DNA of 6,314 nt, taken from Fimbriimonadaceae bacterium (GTDB taxonomy: Bacteria > Armatimonadota > Fimbriimonadia > Fimbriimonadales > Fimbriimonadaceae). Of this stretch, positions 1 through 5,369 are shown in pieces (the first letter of the stretch is position 1; every line of letters starts with the position of its first letter). The notes under the pieces are model-generated. The model had not been told where the DNA came from, did no database searches, and saw only the letters and a list, made by a program, of their open reading frames with translations. The DNA lies in the NCBI GenBank assembly GCA_020849075.1, contig JADLGZ010000201.1:1-6314 (forward strand), written 5' to 3'. Both the position numbers and the translations under genes were made by a program.

Positions 1-1955
1 AGTTCCTTTTGTGTGGGCTGGGCTGATTCGACTCGCAGGGCCTTGTCAGCGGCGGAAACGACCAAGCGAATTTGCTGGCCGATGGTGGGAATAATCGAGG
101 TAACCGACTCTGCGTTGTCGATCACGATCGGGGGCGCGAAACCGTAATGCCGCGCAAGAGTGTTGATGATGTCAAGGCCGCCATTGATGCGCCCCCCATG
201 GTTCAGGTTTCGCCATGGAACGCCGTCGCAAGTGGTCTCGCAAACCTCATTGAGCGCGCCGTTCTGCAGCTCCTCAAAGAGCTTGAACTTCACGAGCTCA
301 AACCGGCTATTGATTGACTCTTCGAGCATCGAGACCTGAGCGCGAATGAACTGCTCGGTCAGGAATAGCTTACGGTCAATCTCCGCGATGTCGGCGGCGA
401 GCTGCTCTTCCTTGGCCTCTAGCTCCTTGATACGGGCTTCCGCGCCCTTGGACGCATCAAACTTCGCGTGAAGCACTTCCCCGGCCTGTATCTTCCGCTG
501 GACGTCAACAATCTCGGTGTCGATGTTGTTGAGGGAGTCGGCTTGGCTCGCGAGTAGAGAGCTGCACTCGGCATCCACGGCGTCAATCTCGGCCTTAGCT
601 GCTGCATCTGCCGCTTCGTCGGGTTGATATTGCGGGATGCCGTTCGCGCGAGTGCGAAGATCGTCAATCTCGGCCTTACACTCCGCAACGGCGGCCTCGG
701 CTTTGGCAAGATGCTCCTTGTCCTCTTCGACTAGTGCGAGATACTTGGCTTCGCTGGCGCGGCGTGCTTTACCGTCGGCAATGATCTTTTCGAGTTCGTC
801 GGATTTCGCCCGGTTCCAAGCGGCGCGACGGTCGGCAAGCTGCTCCTCTGGTAGCGACTGGCCGCATGATTCGCACGTGCCGACAGACTCATTGAAGACC
901 TCGGCAACCTTGGCGGAGTGCTTTTCGAGAAGCTTGGTGATCTGGATTTGGTATTGGTGGAGTTCGCCCTCGTGCCCAGCCAAGAACCGCTTGCAGTCCA
1001 GGAGGGTGCGCTCGAGCTCCAGTAGATCATCTTGCTTGGCGCGCACCGCGGCCATTGCGTCCTCATGAGCCTTGCTTCCAGCGATTCTTGCCTGAGTCCT
1101 GCGTTCCGCTTCGGCGGCCTCGAGTTCGGCTTTCTTCTGGCGAAGTTCAGCCATGCGACCTTTGGCGGTGATTCCTGTGCGGTCGAGTTGGAGTTGCACC
1201 AGCTGAGACCTAAGCGTGTCGAGGTTGGGTAGGGCGCTTTCGCTGGGGCTATCCGAGAGAGTGCGGTTCACTTCGTCAATGCGTCCCGGTATGCCTTCTA
1301 GCTCGCTATTTACGAGCGGCCTTTGAGCCTTGAGGGTCTTCCGGAAATCCTCCAGCGACTTGGAGCCGAGAAGGGCGGGGACCTCTGCAAGCTCGGGGTG
1401 TTTGAGGGTGACCGCCTCGGTTGTAATATCACCGGCGAAGCGCATGAGTTCTTTGCGGCGCTCCTGCCAGGTAAGCAACTCATTGAACGCGAACGGGTCA
1501 GCAAGGAGCCGGAACAACTGTTCATCGCATAACTGCCGTATGACGGCGTCGTACTCCTTCTCTTGCTTTGGAGTGTCGTCTACGGTGTGGTCCACTGTGT
1601 TGCCGTCATAGGTCGCTTTCGCTGATCCGCGCTTCTTGGTCCAAACCTCGTGGAAGTTCTTGCTGAGCTTGATTCTGGAGGAGCCGTCTGCGTCCTCGGT
1701 TTCGAACTCGGCGGTGACGATGCTGTTCAGGTTGTGGGCCACGTCGCCTCTGGCGTCAAGGGGCTTGATTTCAAACTTGGCCGAACCGCTGAGGTTCTTG
1801 CCAAAGAAGAGCCACATGATTCCGTCCGCGAGGGTGGTCTTGCCGGTGGCGTTGTCGCCGTAGATGCTCACGTTTTGGCCCTGGGGCTGTACAGTGAACT
1901 TCTTTATGCCCTTCCAGTTCTCGAGGGTGAGAGAGTTGAGTAAGAGGCGAGTCAC
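1..1955 (-). CDS. SbcC/Rad50-like AAA/ABC-type ATPase with zinc-hook motif (3' end beyond the window)
   Basis: This is a long minus-strand frame with no stop in 651 codons; it leaves the window at its 3' end. Translation from the GTG at 1955 gives MTRLLLNSLTLENWKGIKKF, the usual N-terminus of SMC/Rad50-like ATPases. Walker A is GDNATGKTT at residues 33-41. The middle is Glu/Lys/Ala-rich coiled coil with a CESC zinc-hook-like motif at C361/C364. A signature-like NHGGRINGGLDIIN lies near 585-598, and the degenerate Walker B is IVIDNAES at about 610-617, with D613 followed by N rather than E. From memory, a DNAES-type Walker B is typical of phage members of this family. These ATPases work with nucleases in DNA end processing or recombination; that role here is inferred, and any SbcD-like partner would lie beyond the left edge. 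The start is supported by GGAGG 7 nt upstream and a 4-base GTGA overlap with the preceding gene, implying translational coupling. Confidence 0.93.
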   Translation of the reverse strand, partial: MTRLLLNSLTLENWKGIKKFTVQPQGQNVSIYGDNATGKTTLADGIMWLFFGKNLSGSAKFEIKPLDARGDVAHNLNSIVTAEFETEDADGSSRIKLSKNFHEVWTKKRGSAKATYDGNTVDHTVDDTPKQEKEYDAVIRQLCDEQLFRLLADPFAFNELLTWQERRKELMRFAGDITTEAVTLKHPELAEVPALLGSKSLEDFRKTLKAQRPLVNSELEGIPGRIDEVNRTLSDSPSESALPNLDTLRSQLVQLQLDRTGITAKGRMAELRQKKAELEAAEAERRTQARIAGSKAHEDAMAAVRAKQDDLLELERTLLDCKRFLAGHEGELHQYQIQITKLLEKHSAKVAEVFNESVGTCESCGQSLPEEQLADRRAAWNRAKSDELEKIIADGKARRASEAKYLALVEEDKEHLAKAEAAVAECKAEIDDLRTRANGIPQYQPDEAADAAAKAEIDAVDAECSSLLASQADSLNNIDTEIVDVQRKIQAGEVLHAKFDASKGAEARIKELEAKEEQLAADIAEIDRKLFLTEQFIRAQVSMLEESINSRFELVKFKLFEELQNGALNEVCETTCDGVPWRNLNHGGRINGGLDIINTLARHYGFAPPIVIDNAESVTSIIPTIGQQIRLVVSAADKALRVESAQPTQKE

Positions 1956-2266
1956 AGCGTGGCCTCCTGAGCCGAATACTCGCACAGGTCGGCGGCGATT
2001 GCAAATGCAATGTCGGAATAGCTTTGGTCATCGACGTGCTTGGAAAGCTCGCCTTCAATGACTGCTTGGGTGGTGACTTTGAGCCACGTGCCGGTTTGCT
2101 TGGAGAAAACGCGATCGGTGTCGCTGTCGAATGCCTCGCCTTTGATCGCGGCGGCCTTGCGAATGGCTGAGCCTGGGCAGTGAGTGGCGTCCACCGTAAG
2201 CGGTGCGCCTCCTCTTGATTTGAGCCGGATTTCGTACCTTCCGGTTAGGTGTTCCTGATTGTCCAT
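1952..2266 (-). CDS. Hypothetical phage protein, 104 aa, coupled to the SbcC-like ATPase
   Basis: I do not recognise this protein. It begins MDNQEHLTGRYEIRLKSRGG and is a soluble, mixed alpha/beta-looking protein with no membrane segment, signal peptide or clear motif. Only two cysteines are present, too few for an obvious metal site. Its TGA overlaps the GTG start of the ATPase gene by four bases, so the two are almost certainly co-translated and may act together. The ATG at 2266 is the first ATG after an in-frame stop in the leader. It has only a weak ribosome-binding sequence (TGGA about 9 nt upstream), and a GC-rich hairpin lies just ahead of it. Transcription probably comes from the promoter at 2309-2337. 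A small accessory factor for the ATPase is possible but unproven. Confidence 0.75.
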   Translation of the reverse strand: MDNQEHLTGRYEIRLKSRGGAPLTVDATHCPGSAIRKAAAIKGEAFDSDTDRVFSKQTGTWLKVTTQAVIEGELSKHVDDQSYSDIAFAIAADLCEYSAQEATL

Positions 2267-2278
2267 GTGATTGTCCAG

Positions 2279-2299
2279 GGCGGGCCCGTGTGGGCCGCC
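2279..2299 (-). promoter_or_regulatory. GC-rich hairpin in the leader of the leftward operon
   Basis: On the plus strand, GGCGGGCCC is followed after GTGT by GGGCCGCC, giving an 8-bp stem with one bulged G. It lies between the predicted start site (about 2302) and the ATG at 2266, so it would fold at the 5' end of the mRNA. There is no U-tract after it, so it is not an intrinsic terminator. It could stabilise the 5' end or hold down translation of the 104-residue protein; both are inference. Confidence 0.5.
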
Positions 2300-2308
2300 T
2301 AATCACAT

Positions 2309-2337
2309 TTTACAACAAATCTTGGAAACCTTGTCAA
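2309..2337 (-). promoter_or_regulatory. Leftward sigma-70-type promoter
   Basis: On the minus strand a perfect -35 TTGACA (2337-2332) is followed by a 17-bp spacer and a -10 box TGTAAA (2314-2309, 4 of 6 consensus bases). The predicted start is near 2302. The promoter sits 36-43 bp upstream of the 104-residue gene and points at it and the ATPase. The palindrome CTTGACAAG covers its -35 box, so it is probably repressible. Its layout closely matches the rightward promoter at 2650-2677. Confidence 0.75.
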
Positions 2338-2338
2338 G
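2330..2338. promoter_or_regulatory. Candidate operator (9-bp palindrome) over the leftward -35 box
   Basis: The plus-strand sequence CTTGTCAAG is a perfect 4+1+4 palindrome. The identical word (CTTGACAAG on the other strand) recurs at 2649-2657 over the rightward -35 box. In both places the downstream bases also share TTC two bases further on. Shared palindromes overlapping both lysogeny-region promoters are what one expects of phage repressor operators; binding by the XRE protein is inferred. Confidence 0.5.
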
Positions 2339-2353
2339 CATGACCAAAGAATT

Positions 2354-2386
2354 ATTGAAAAAAAATATTCATCATGCAGTTTCAAT
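2354..2386 (-). terminator. Possible weak terminator or AT-rich dyad after the XRE gene
   Basis: ATTGAAA (2354-2360) and TTTCAAT (2380-2386) form a 7-bp inverted repeat with a 19-base loop, lying 9 bases past the stop of the XRE gene. On the minus strand an eight-T run overlaps the distal arm. The stem is AT-rich and the loop long, so termination would be weak. XRE transcripts could read through into the downstream operon. This is the most AT-rich stretch of the window. Confidence 0.25.
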
Positions 2387-2394
2387 GAAGGTTC

Positions 2395-2592
2395 TTAGTT
2401 CGGAACACCGTAGAGCTCCGAGATCATTTTCAGCATGTCGTACTTCGGCTGGCTGATTCCGTTTTCCCAGTTCCCTAGGCGTTGAGGGGTAATCCCCAGC
2501 CGTCTCGCTGCATCGGATGGAGACTCAATGCCGGCATCTTTTCTCGCGCTGATAAGAAGCTCGCTGAATTCGGTGGTCGCCACGAGAACCAT
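2395..2592 (-). CDS. XRE/Cro-CI-type helix-turn-helix regulator, 65 aa
   Basis: This small DNA-binding protein fits a lysogeny repressor role. From the chosen ATG at 2592 it reads MVLVATTEFSELLISARKDA and then a classic XRE helix-turn-helix: helix 2 SPSDAARRLGI (24-34), recognition helix TPQRLGNWENG (35-45), and a closing helix DMLKMISELYGV. It contains only the DNA-binding domain and has no C-terminal dimerisation or LexA-type cleavage domain, unlike lambda CI. The frame stays open upstream, with ATGs at 2688 and 2739. Those starts would put the N-terminus across the divergent rightward promoter and the next gene, so I prefer 2592. The ribosome-binding site there is weak (GGA, 4 nt away). 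It sits divergently to the early operon and upstream of the leftward operon, and probably binds the CTTGACAAG palindromes (inference). The domain call is firm; the start is uncertain. Confidence 0.85.
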   Translation of the reverse strand: MVLVATTEFSELLISARKDAGIESPSDAARRLGITPQRLGNWENGISQPKYDMLKMISELYGVPN

Positions 2593-2648
2593 CGTTCCAT
2601 AAGGGTGCGACAAGTTTTGTTGAACGCCAACGGTAATTGCACGAGGTT

Positions 2649-2657
2649 CTTGACAAG
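2649..2657. promoter_or_regulatory. Candidate operator (9-bp palindrome) over the rightward -35 box
   Basis: CTTGACAAG is a perfect palindrome around a central A and contains the -35 hexamer TTGACA. It is identical to the site at 2330-2338. A related imperfect dyad, CTTGTAAAG, follows at 2670-2678, exactly 21 bp (two helical turns) away and over the -10 box. A third related word, GACAAG, lies at 2609-2614 inside ACAAGTTTTGT. Together they look like a tandem operator for a dimeric repressor. Confidence 0.5.
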
Positions 2658-2677
2658 CGTTCACTAATTCTTGTAAA
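2650..2677 (+). promoter_or_regulatory. Rightward early promoter (sigma-70 type), probably giving a leaderless mRNA
   Basis: A perfect -35 TTGACA (2650-2655) is followed by a 16-bp spacer and a -10 TGTAAA (2672-2677), the same -10 hexamer as the leftward promoter. The predicted start is about 2684, only some 3 bases before the ATG at 2687. No Shine-Dalgarno sequence precedes that ATG. The promoter should drive the HTH, VRR-NUC and replication genes. Confidence 0.7.
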
Positions 2678-2678
2678 G
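2670..2678. promoter_or_regulatory. Second, imperfect operator-like dyad over the rightward -10 box
   Basis: CTTGTAAAG differs from the palindrome CTTGACAAG at only two positions (5 and 6). It begins exactly 21 bp after the site at 2649-2657, placing both on the same face of the helix. A protein bound here would cover the -10 box. It may simply reflect the -10 sequence, so confidence is low. Confidence 0.3.
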
Positions 2679-2686
2679 TGCCGATC

Positions 2687-2890
2687 ATGGTCGAATTGCC
2701 AGTAAAGACGGGAACCCCTCCGAGTCCCTCATTCACCAAAGAGGGCGAGCGTCAGATTTACGATGCGATAAAGAGCGGCGAAGCGACCAAGGCCGAGGTG
2801 CAATTCCGCTGCCAAATCTCGCACACAACGCTTTACGATTTGCTCAAGCGTGTTGATGCTCGCCTCAAGAGCGGTGAGGGTGCGGCATGA
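2687..2890 (+). CDS. Small helix-turn-helix protein (Cro/CII-like position), 67 aa
   Basis: This is the first gene of the rightward early operon. Residues 33-55 (ATKAEVQFRCQISHTTLYDL and on) form a likely helix-turn-helix of the kind seen in resolvase or transposase-like DNA-binding domains, with ISHTTLYDLLKRV as the recognition helix region. The first 17 residues are Pro/Thr/Ser-rich and probably disordered. I chose the ATG at 2687. An in-frame GTG at 2678 lies upstream of the predicted transcript start and is unlikely to be used. There is no Shine-Dalgarno sequence, which fits leaderless translation. Its TGA overlaps the ATG of the VRR-NUC gene. By position it could be a Cro- or CII-like regulator, but the sequence alone shows only a small DNA-binding protein. 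Confidence 0.7.
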   Translation: MVELPVKTGTPPSPSFTKEGERQIYDAIKSGEATKAEVQFRCQISHTTLYDLLKRVDARLKSGEGAA

Positions 2891-3285
2891 ACAAAAGCCG
2901 CCGCAAGCAGCCCCATTTGTTCAACGAAACCATGTTGCAGCGGGCGATTGTGGACACGCTCGTGCCGGCTGGCTTCTCCGTAAAGCACACGTCGGCGTTC
3001 CTCCAAAAGGGGCCATCAGGTGTCTCCAAGGGCATTCCTGACCTGCTCGTGAGCCACAGGGCCATTCCGCACCGCTATTTCGGCATGGAAGTGAAGATGC
3101 CGAACGGCAAGCTCACTCCCGAGCAACAGCAAGCGGTGCTGATGGGTGAGTACATCGTTGTGCGCTCGCCCGAGGAGGCAATCAGGGCCGCTTTCACCTT
3201 TCTTACCGGCGGGGACCATCTCCCCAATCCATCCGAGACCGATATTGCAACAGTGCGGCGGATGCTGCGCTCGCTCAAGGACTGA
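2887..3285 (+). CDS. VRR-NUC domain nuclease, 132 aa
   Basis: This is a PD-(D/E)XK superfamily nuclease of the VRR-NUC type, a stand-alone phage form of the domain found at the C-terminus of FAN1. The core reads GIPDLLV with P51-D52, then GMEVKMPNGKLTPEQQ with E68 and K70, so the metal-binding D, E and K are all present. An N-terminal helix (NETMLQRAIVDTL) supplies E14 and Q18, and a following strand VVRSPEEA is typical of the family. The length is normal for single-domain phage members. Stand-alone VRR-NUC proteins cut branched DNA such as Holliday-type junctions, so a role in resolving replication or recombination intermediates is likely but inferred. Its ATG overlaps the preceding stop (ATGA), and the replication gene follows after 3 bases. 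Confidence 0.92.
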   Translation: MNKSRRKQPHLFNETMLQRAIVDTLVPAGFSVKHTSAFLQKGPSGVSKGIPDLLVSHRAIPHRYFGMEVKMPNGKLTPEQQQAVLMGEYIVVRSPEEAIRAAFTFLTGGDHLPNPSETDIATVRRMLRSLKD

Positions 3286-3288
3286 GAA

Positions 3289-4296
3289 TTGAAACGTAAC
3301 ACCACTTCTGTCATCAAGTTCAAGAAACTCTGCCTCGCGTTGGGGCTTCCGTCATACGCGGTCGTGGGCATCTTGGAGTGCCTTTGGCATATCACTGCTC
3401 GCGAAGCACCACGGGGCGATATCGGAAGGCTGAGCAACGAAGAGATAGCGCTCGGCATGGACTGGGTGGAAGATCCTGACCGGCTTATCGGTGCGCTAGT
3501 TGCGTGCCGCTGGATTGACGAGAACGCGGAACACCGGCTCATTGTCCACGACTGGCCGGACCATACGGAGGACGCGACGCACACCAAGCTATTCCGCGCC
3601 ATCGAGACCTTTGCCGACGGCACAGTCCCCAAAGCTCGTTCTATTGGCAGTGAAGAAAAGAAGCGTCTCGACCGTCTTTGGGCGTCCGCGCAGGTTCAAG
3701 AAACCACCGCCAACCATATGCCGGACGATACGCGGACGTCCGGCAACCATATGCCGGACGTCCTGCCTAAGCCTAAGCCATTGCCTAAGCCAACTACATC
3801 CCCCTTACCCCCTTCACCGGCTTCGGAGCCCGGCGGTGCCCGGACGTCCGGTGATGATGTGGATGTTGGGCTAACGCTGCAGGGCACGATCGACGAGATT
3901 TGGGAGATTTATCCTGCCGAGGCCAAACATGGGAACCCCACGTTCGAAAAATCGGGCATCAAGGCGGCGCTCCTGGGCTGTGGCTTGGACCCTCCGCAGG
4001 TTCACTACGCCAAAGTTTTGGCTGGGGTGAAGCGCATGGTCGCCAGCTTCGAGCAGCGGACTTCCGAGGACCGGAAAACCTACATTCCCGGGTTCAAAAA
4101 GTTCTTCGGCGAACGAAAGTGGGAAGGTGAATGGGAGGTTCGCAAGCCCAAAGAACCGGACAAGCCCGAAGAGAGTGTCAGCATGTTCGACCCGAAGGGA
4201 ATCCTCTTCGCAGTTCGTGAGGATGAAGTTGAAGAGCTGATCGCCAAGGGTTGGACCCGCGAACTGGTCAAGCCCGTAAAGGTGGCACATTGGTGA
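3289..4296 (+). CDS. Phage replication initiator (replisome-organizer / lambda O-like role), 335 aa
   Basis: This is probably the origin-binding replication protein. Residues 8-95 form a winged-helix-like N-terminal domain (GDIGRLSNEEIALGMDW, RLIGALVACRWIDE, HRLIVHDWPDH), like that of phage replisome organizers. A low-complexity linker follows (about 141-190) with NHMPD twice, RTSG twice and KPKPLPKP. A C-terminal domain begins at WEIYPAEAKHGNP (about 205) and ends in YIPGFKKFFGERKWEGEW, the pattern with which phage helicase-loader and DnaD-like replication proteins often close. The start is a TTG at 3289, 3 bases after the upstream stop, with AAGGA 7 nt before it. Its TGA overlaps the next gene's GTG. 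The linker-coding DNA holds repeats and palindromes that may be the origin. No helicase or DnaC-type loader follows in the window, so host helicase is probably recruited (inference). Confidence 0.82.
   Translation: MKRNTTSVIKFKKLCLALGLPSYAVVGILECLWHITAREAPRGDIGRLSNEEIALGMDWVEDPDRLIGALVACRWIDENAEHRLIVHDWPDHTEDATHTKLFRAIETFADGTVPKARSIGSEEKKRLDRLWASAQVQETTANHMPDDTRTSGNHMPDVLPKPKPLPKPTTSPLPPSPASEPGGARTSGDDVDVGLTLQGTIDEIWEIYPAEAKHGNPTFEKSGIKAALLGCGLDPPQVHYAKVLAGVKRMVASFEQRTSEDRKTYIPGFKKFFGERKWEGEWEVRKPKEPDKPEESVSMFDPKGILFAVREDEVEELIAKGWTRELVKPVKVAHW
3711..3760. repeat. 17-bp direct repeat (iteron-like) inside the replication gene
   Basis: CAACCATATGCCGGACG occurs twice without mismatch, at 3711-3727 and 3744-3760, with a 33-bp period. 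It encodes the repeated NHMPD. The two copies flank and overlap the GGACGTCC palindromes, and the CCTAAG triplet repeat follows at 3766-3789. The position in the linker between the two protein domains matches where lambda O carries its origin iterons. Confidence 0.75.
3733..3851. other. Candidate replication origin: three GGACGTCC palindromes
   Basis: Perfect palindromes occur at 3733-3742 (CGGACGTCCG), 3756-3763 (GGACGTCC) and 3840-3851 (CCGGACGTCCGG). Half-sites lie at 3683-3688 and 3721-3727. The first and third are read as R-T-S, while the second is read one frame off as P-D-V, so the DNA word is kept while the peptide changes. That argues for a DNA-binding site. The first two are centred 22 bp apart, about two turns. 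No AT-rich melting region follows directly, a weak point for an origin call. Confidence 0.45.
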
Positions 4297-4640
4297 GCGC
4301 GCCTCCGATTCCCACGACGTCGAAGGTCATCCTCGACTGGGGGCATTGGAAGTTCTTCGGCACGACCCGAAACTATGGCGCCCAGGGATTCGCCAAGGCG
4401 GCTGGCTCGCATAAGTCCGTCGAAGAATGCCATTTTTACGTGGTGGAAATCGTCCTGACCCGCTACCGGGGCGATTATGAGCGCGCGATTTGTGACCATG
4501 TTCGCAGGGTGCTCGATCTCGAGGCCGAGAACCTCAATGACCTGCGCAAATGGCCCGAGAACCTGCCGCATGCCGTTTGGTTGCAGTTCGTCAAGGATTG
4601 CCGCGAGGCAAGAGACCGGGGGTACCGGTCGGGATCATAA
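4293..4640 (+). CDS. Hypothetical phage protein, 115 aa
   Basis: I do not recognise this protein. It starts at a GTG (4293) that overlaps the replication gene's TGA by four bases, with GGTGG 7 nt upstream, so it is translationally coupled to the initiator. An upstream in-frame ATG at 4251 lies inside the replication gene and is less likely. After a short Pro/Thr-rich N-terminus it has a Trp/Phe-rich segment (VILDWGHWKFFGTTRNYGAQ) and then mostly helix with many charged residues (YERAICDHVRRVLDLEAENL). C46 and C69 are isolated and do not form a zinc motif. No membrane segment is present. The place directly after the initiator suggests a replication accessory or later-acting regulatory protein, but nothing in the sequence proves it. 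Confidence 0.72.
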   Translation: MSAPPIPTTSKVILDWGHWKFFGTTRNYGAQGFAKAAGSHKSVEECHFYVVEIVLTRYRGDYERAICDHVRRVLDLEAENLNDLRKWPENLPHAVWLQFVKDCREARDRGYRSGS

Positions 4641-4643
4641 AGA

Positions 4644-5162
4644 ATGGGAAACAAGAGAATGAGCGAGGAGGGACTAAAGAGGCTGGAAGCGTTGAAGATC
4701 ACGCCGGGGCCGTGGAGCGCAATATCTGGCCCAATGGGACATCTTGGCAAAACAAAGGTAGCTGATAAGTTGGGGCTAGTCGCTGATTGCGAGATTCGCA
4801 TTTCAGAAGGAAAGTGCGTCCCTCATGGTGAAGCCAACGCCCAGCTAATCGCCGCCGCCCCCGCCCTTCTTTCGTCTCTCCGCGCCGCCCACGACGAGAT
4901 CGAGCGGTTGAAGCGGGTGGCAGATCAGGCGGCAAAGTACAAGTACGGATTCCGACTCCCGACACCAATAATCCAAGGCTCCCATGATTTCTTTAATGGC
5001 GACTGCGAAACAGACGATGAGTTTGCTGAGCGAGTAGAACGCCACCTGCCATACGGTGAAGCCACTGTGTACGCGAATGATATTTACGAGTGCTGGAGGC
5101 CAGTATCGGCCCCCGACCTCGCCCGTTTCCTTCGGGAGCAACAAGGGGAGGGGGAGGAGTAA
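4644..5162 (+). CDS. Phage protein of the PGPW...ANAQLIAAAPALL type, 172 aa, function unknown
   Basis: The N-terminal half carries a pattern I know from many phage and prophage proteins of unknown function: PGPW at 21-24, then EANAQLIAAAPALLSSLRAA at 63-82, followed by a short charged helix (HDEIERLKRVADQAAKY). The C-terminal part (about 105-172) is acidic and contains YECWRPVSAPDLARFLREQ. The protein looks soluble. Two starts are possible, ATG at 4644 and ATG at 4659 (MSEEGLKRLE). Neither has a good Shine-Dalgarno sequence, and I list the longer. It follows the previous gene by 3 bases. Proteins with this motif usually sit among small accessory genes in the early or middle regions, which fits here. 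The end is G/A-rich (GGGGAGGGGGAGGAG), which could serve as a ribosome-binding site for a following gene. Confidence 0.8.
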   Translation: MGNKRMSEEGLKRLEALKITPGPWSAISGPMGHLGKTKVADKLGLVADCEIRISEGKCVPHGEANAQLIAAAPALLSSLRAAHDEIERLKRVADQAAKYKYGFRLPTPIIQGSHDFFNGDCETDDEFAERVERHLPYGEATVYANDIYECWRPVSAPDLARFLREQQGEGEE

Positions 5163-5170
5163 TTGTTACA

Positions 5171-5335
5171 GTGTGCGGAATTGTTGAAGATATCAAAAGG
5201 AACCTCGAAGCGCGCAAGCCTCTCTCTATCGGTGCGCCTTACTGTGGCTGCATGAGCGAGAAGCTCCGTTGCGATGGGTGCGGGGCCGGAAATAGTGAAG
5301 GTATGTGGGCTGATTGCTCAAAGTCATTGTGTTGA
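5171..5335 (+). CDS. Possible small Cys-rich (zinc-binding-like) protein, about 54 aa
   Basis: After the preceding stop, an open frame can start at the GTG at 5171 and ends with TGA at 5335. Its second half is Cys-rich: CGC (C25, C27), CDGC (C34, C37), C49 and a C-terminal C54. The CxC ... CxxC spacing looks like a small zinc-binding fold. The same frame continues upstream to an ATG at 5090, but that lies inside the previous gene. GGAGG at 5153-5157 is 13 nt before the GTG, too far to be ideal, so the true start may be a rarer codon nearer to it. It lies just before the late-promoter-like region, where lambda has its Q antiterminator. It is much shorter than known Q proteins, so I do not call it one. 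Confidence 0.42.
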   Translation: MCGIVEDIKRNLEARKPLSIGAPYCGCMSEKLRCDGCGAGNSEGMWADCSKSLC

Positions 5336-5346
5336 TGGCTTTCCCC

Positions 5347-5366
5347 GAAACTCCTTAAGTAGTTTC
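5347..5366. repeat. Dyad symmetry upstream of the lysis module
   Basis: GAAACT (5347-5352) and AGTTTC (5361-5366) are perfect inverted arms around an inner CTTAAG. It lies 11 bases after the Cys-rich frame, in a non-coding stretch. No T-run follows directly, so it is more likely a protein-binding site or mRNA 3' hairpin than a terminator. Its role is unknown. Confidence 0.35.
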
Positions 5367-5369
5367 TTG

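Noticed and set aside
72..1863. Several plus- and minus-strand open frames of 60-140 codons inside this stretch
   Set aside because: They overlap the continuous minus-strand ATPase frame, are rich in Ser/Arg/Pro as expected of out-of-frame GC-rich DNA, and lack motifs or ribosome-binding sites.
2279..2299. Intrinsic terminator for leftward transcription
   Set aside because: The stem is strong, but no U-run follows on the minus strand, and it lies between a promoter and its first gene.
3075..3632. Minus-strand frame of 185 codons
   Set aside because: It lies opposite the well-supported VRR-NUC and initiator genes, has no recognisable domain, and looks like an antisense shadow.
3766..3789. 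CRISPR-like short repeats
   Set aside because: The CCTAAG words are six bases long, tandem and in frame, encoding KPKPLPKP; there are no spacers or cas genes.
4080..4571. Minus-strand frame of 163 codons
   Set aside because: It is antisense to two coupled plus-strand genes and has no start signal or domain; its codon pattern mirrors the plus-strand genes.
5163..5252. Short frame from the TTG at 5163, about 29 codons
   Set aside because: It has a plausible ribosome-binding distance but a Ser/Leu-rich, motif-free product; the Cys-rich frame is the better candidate.
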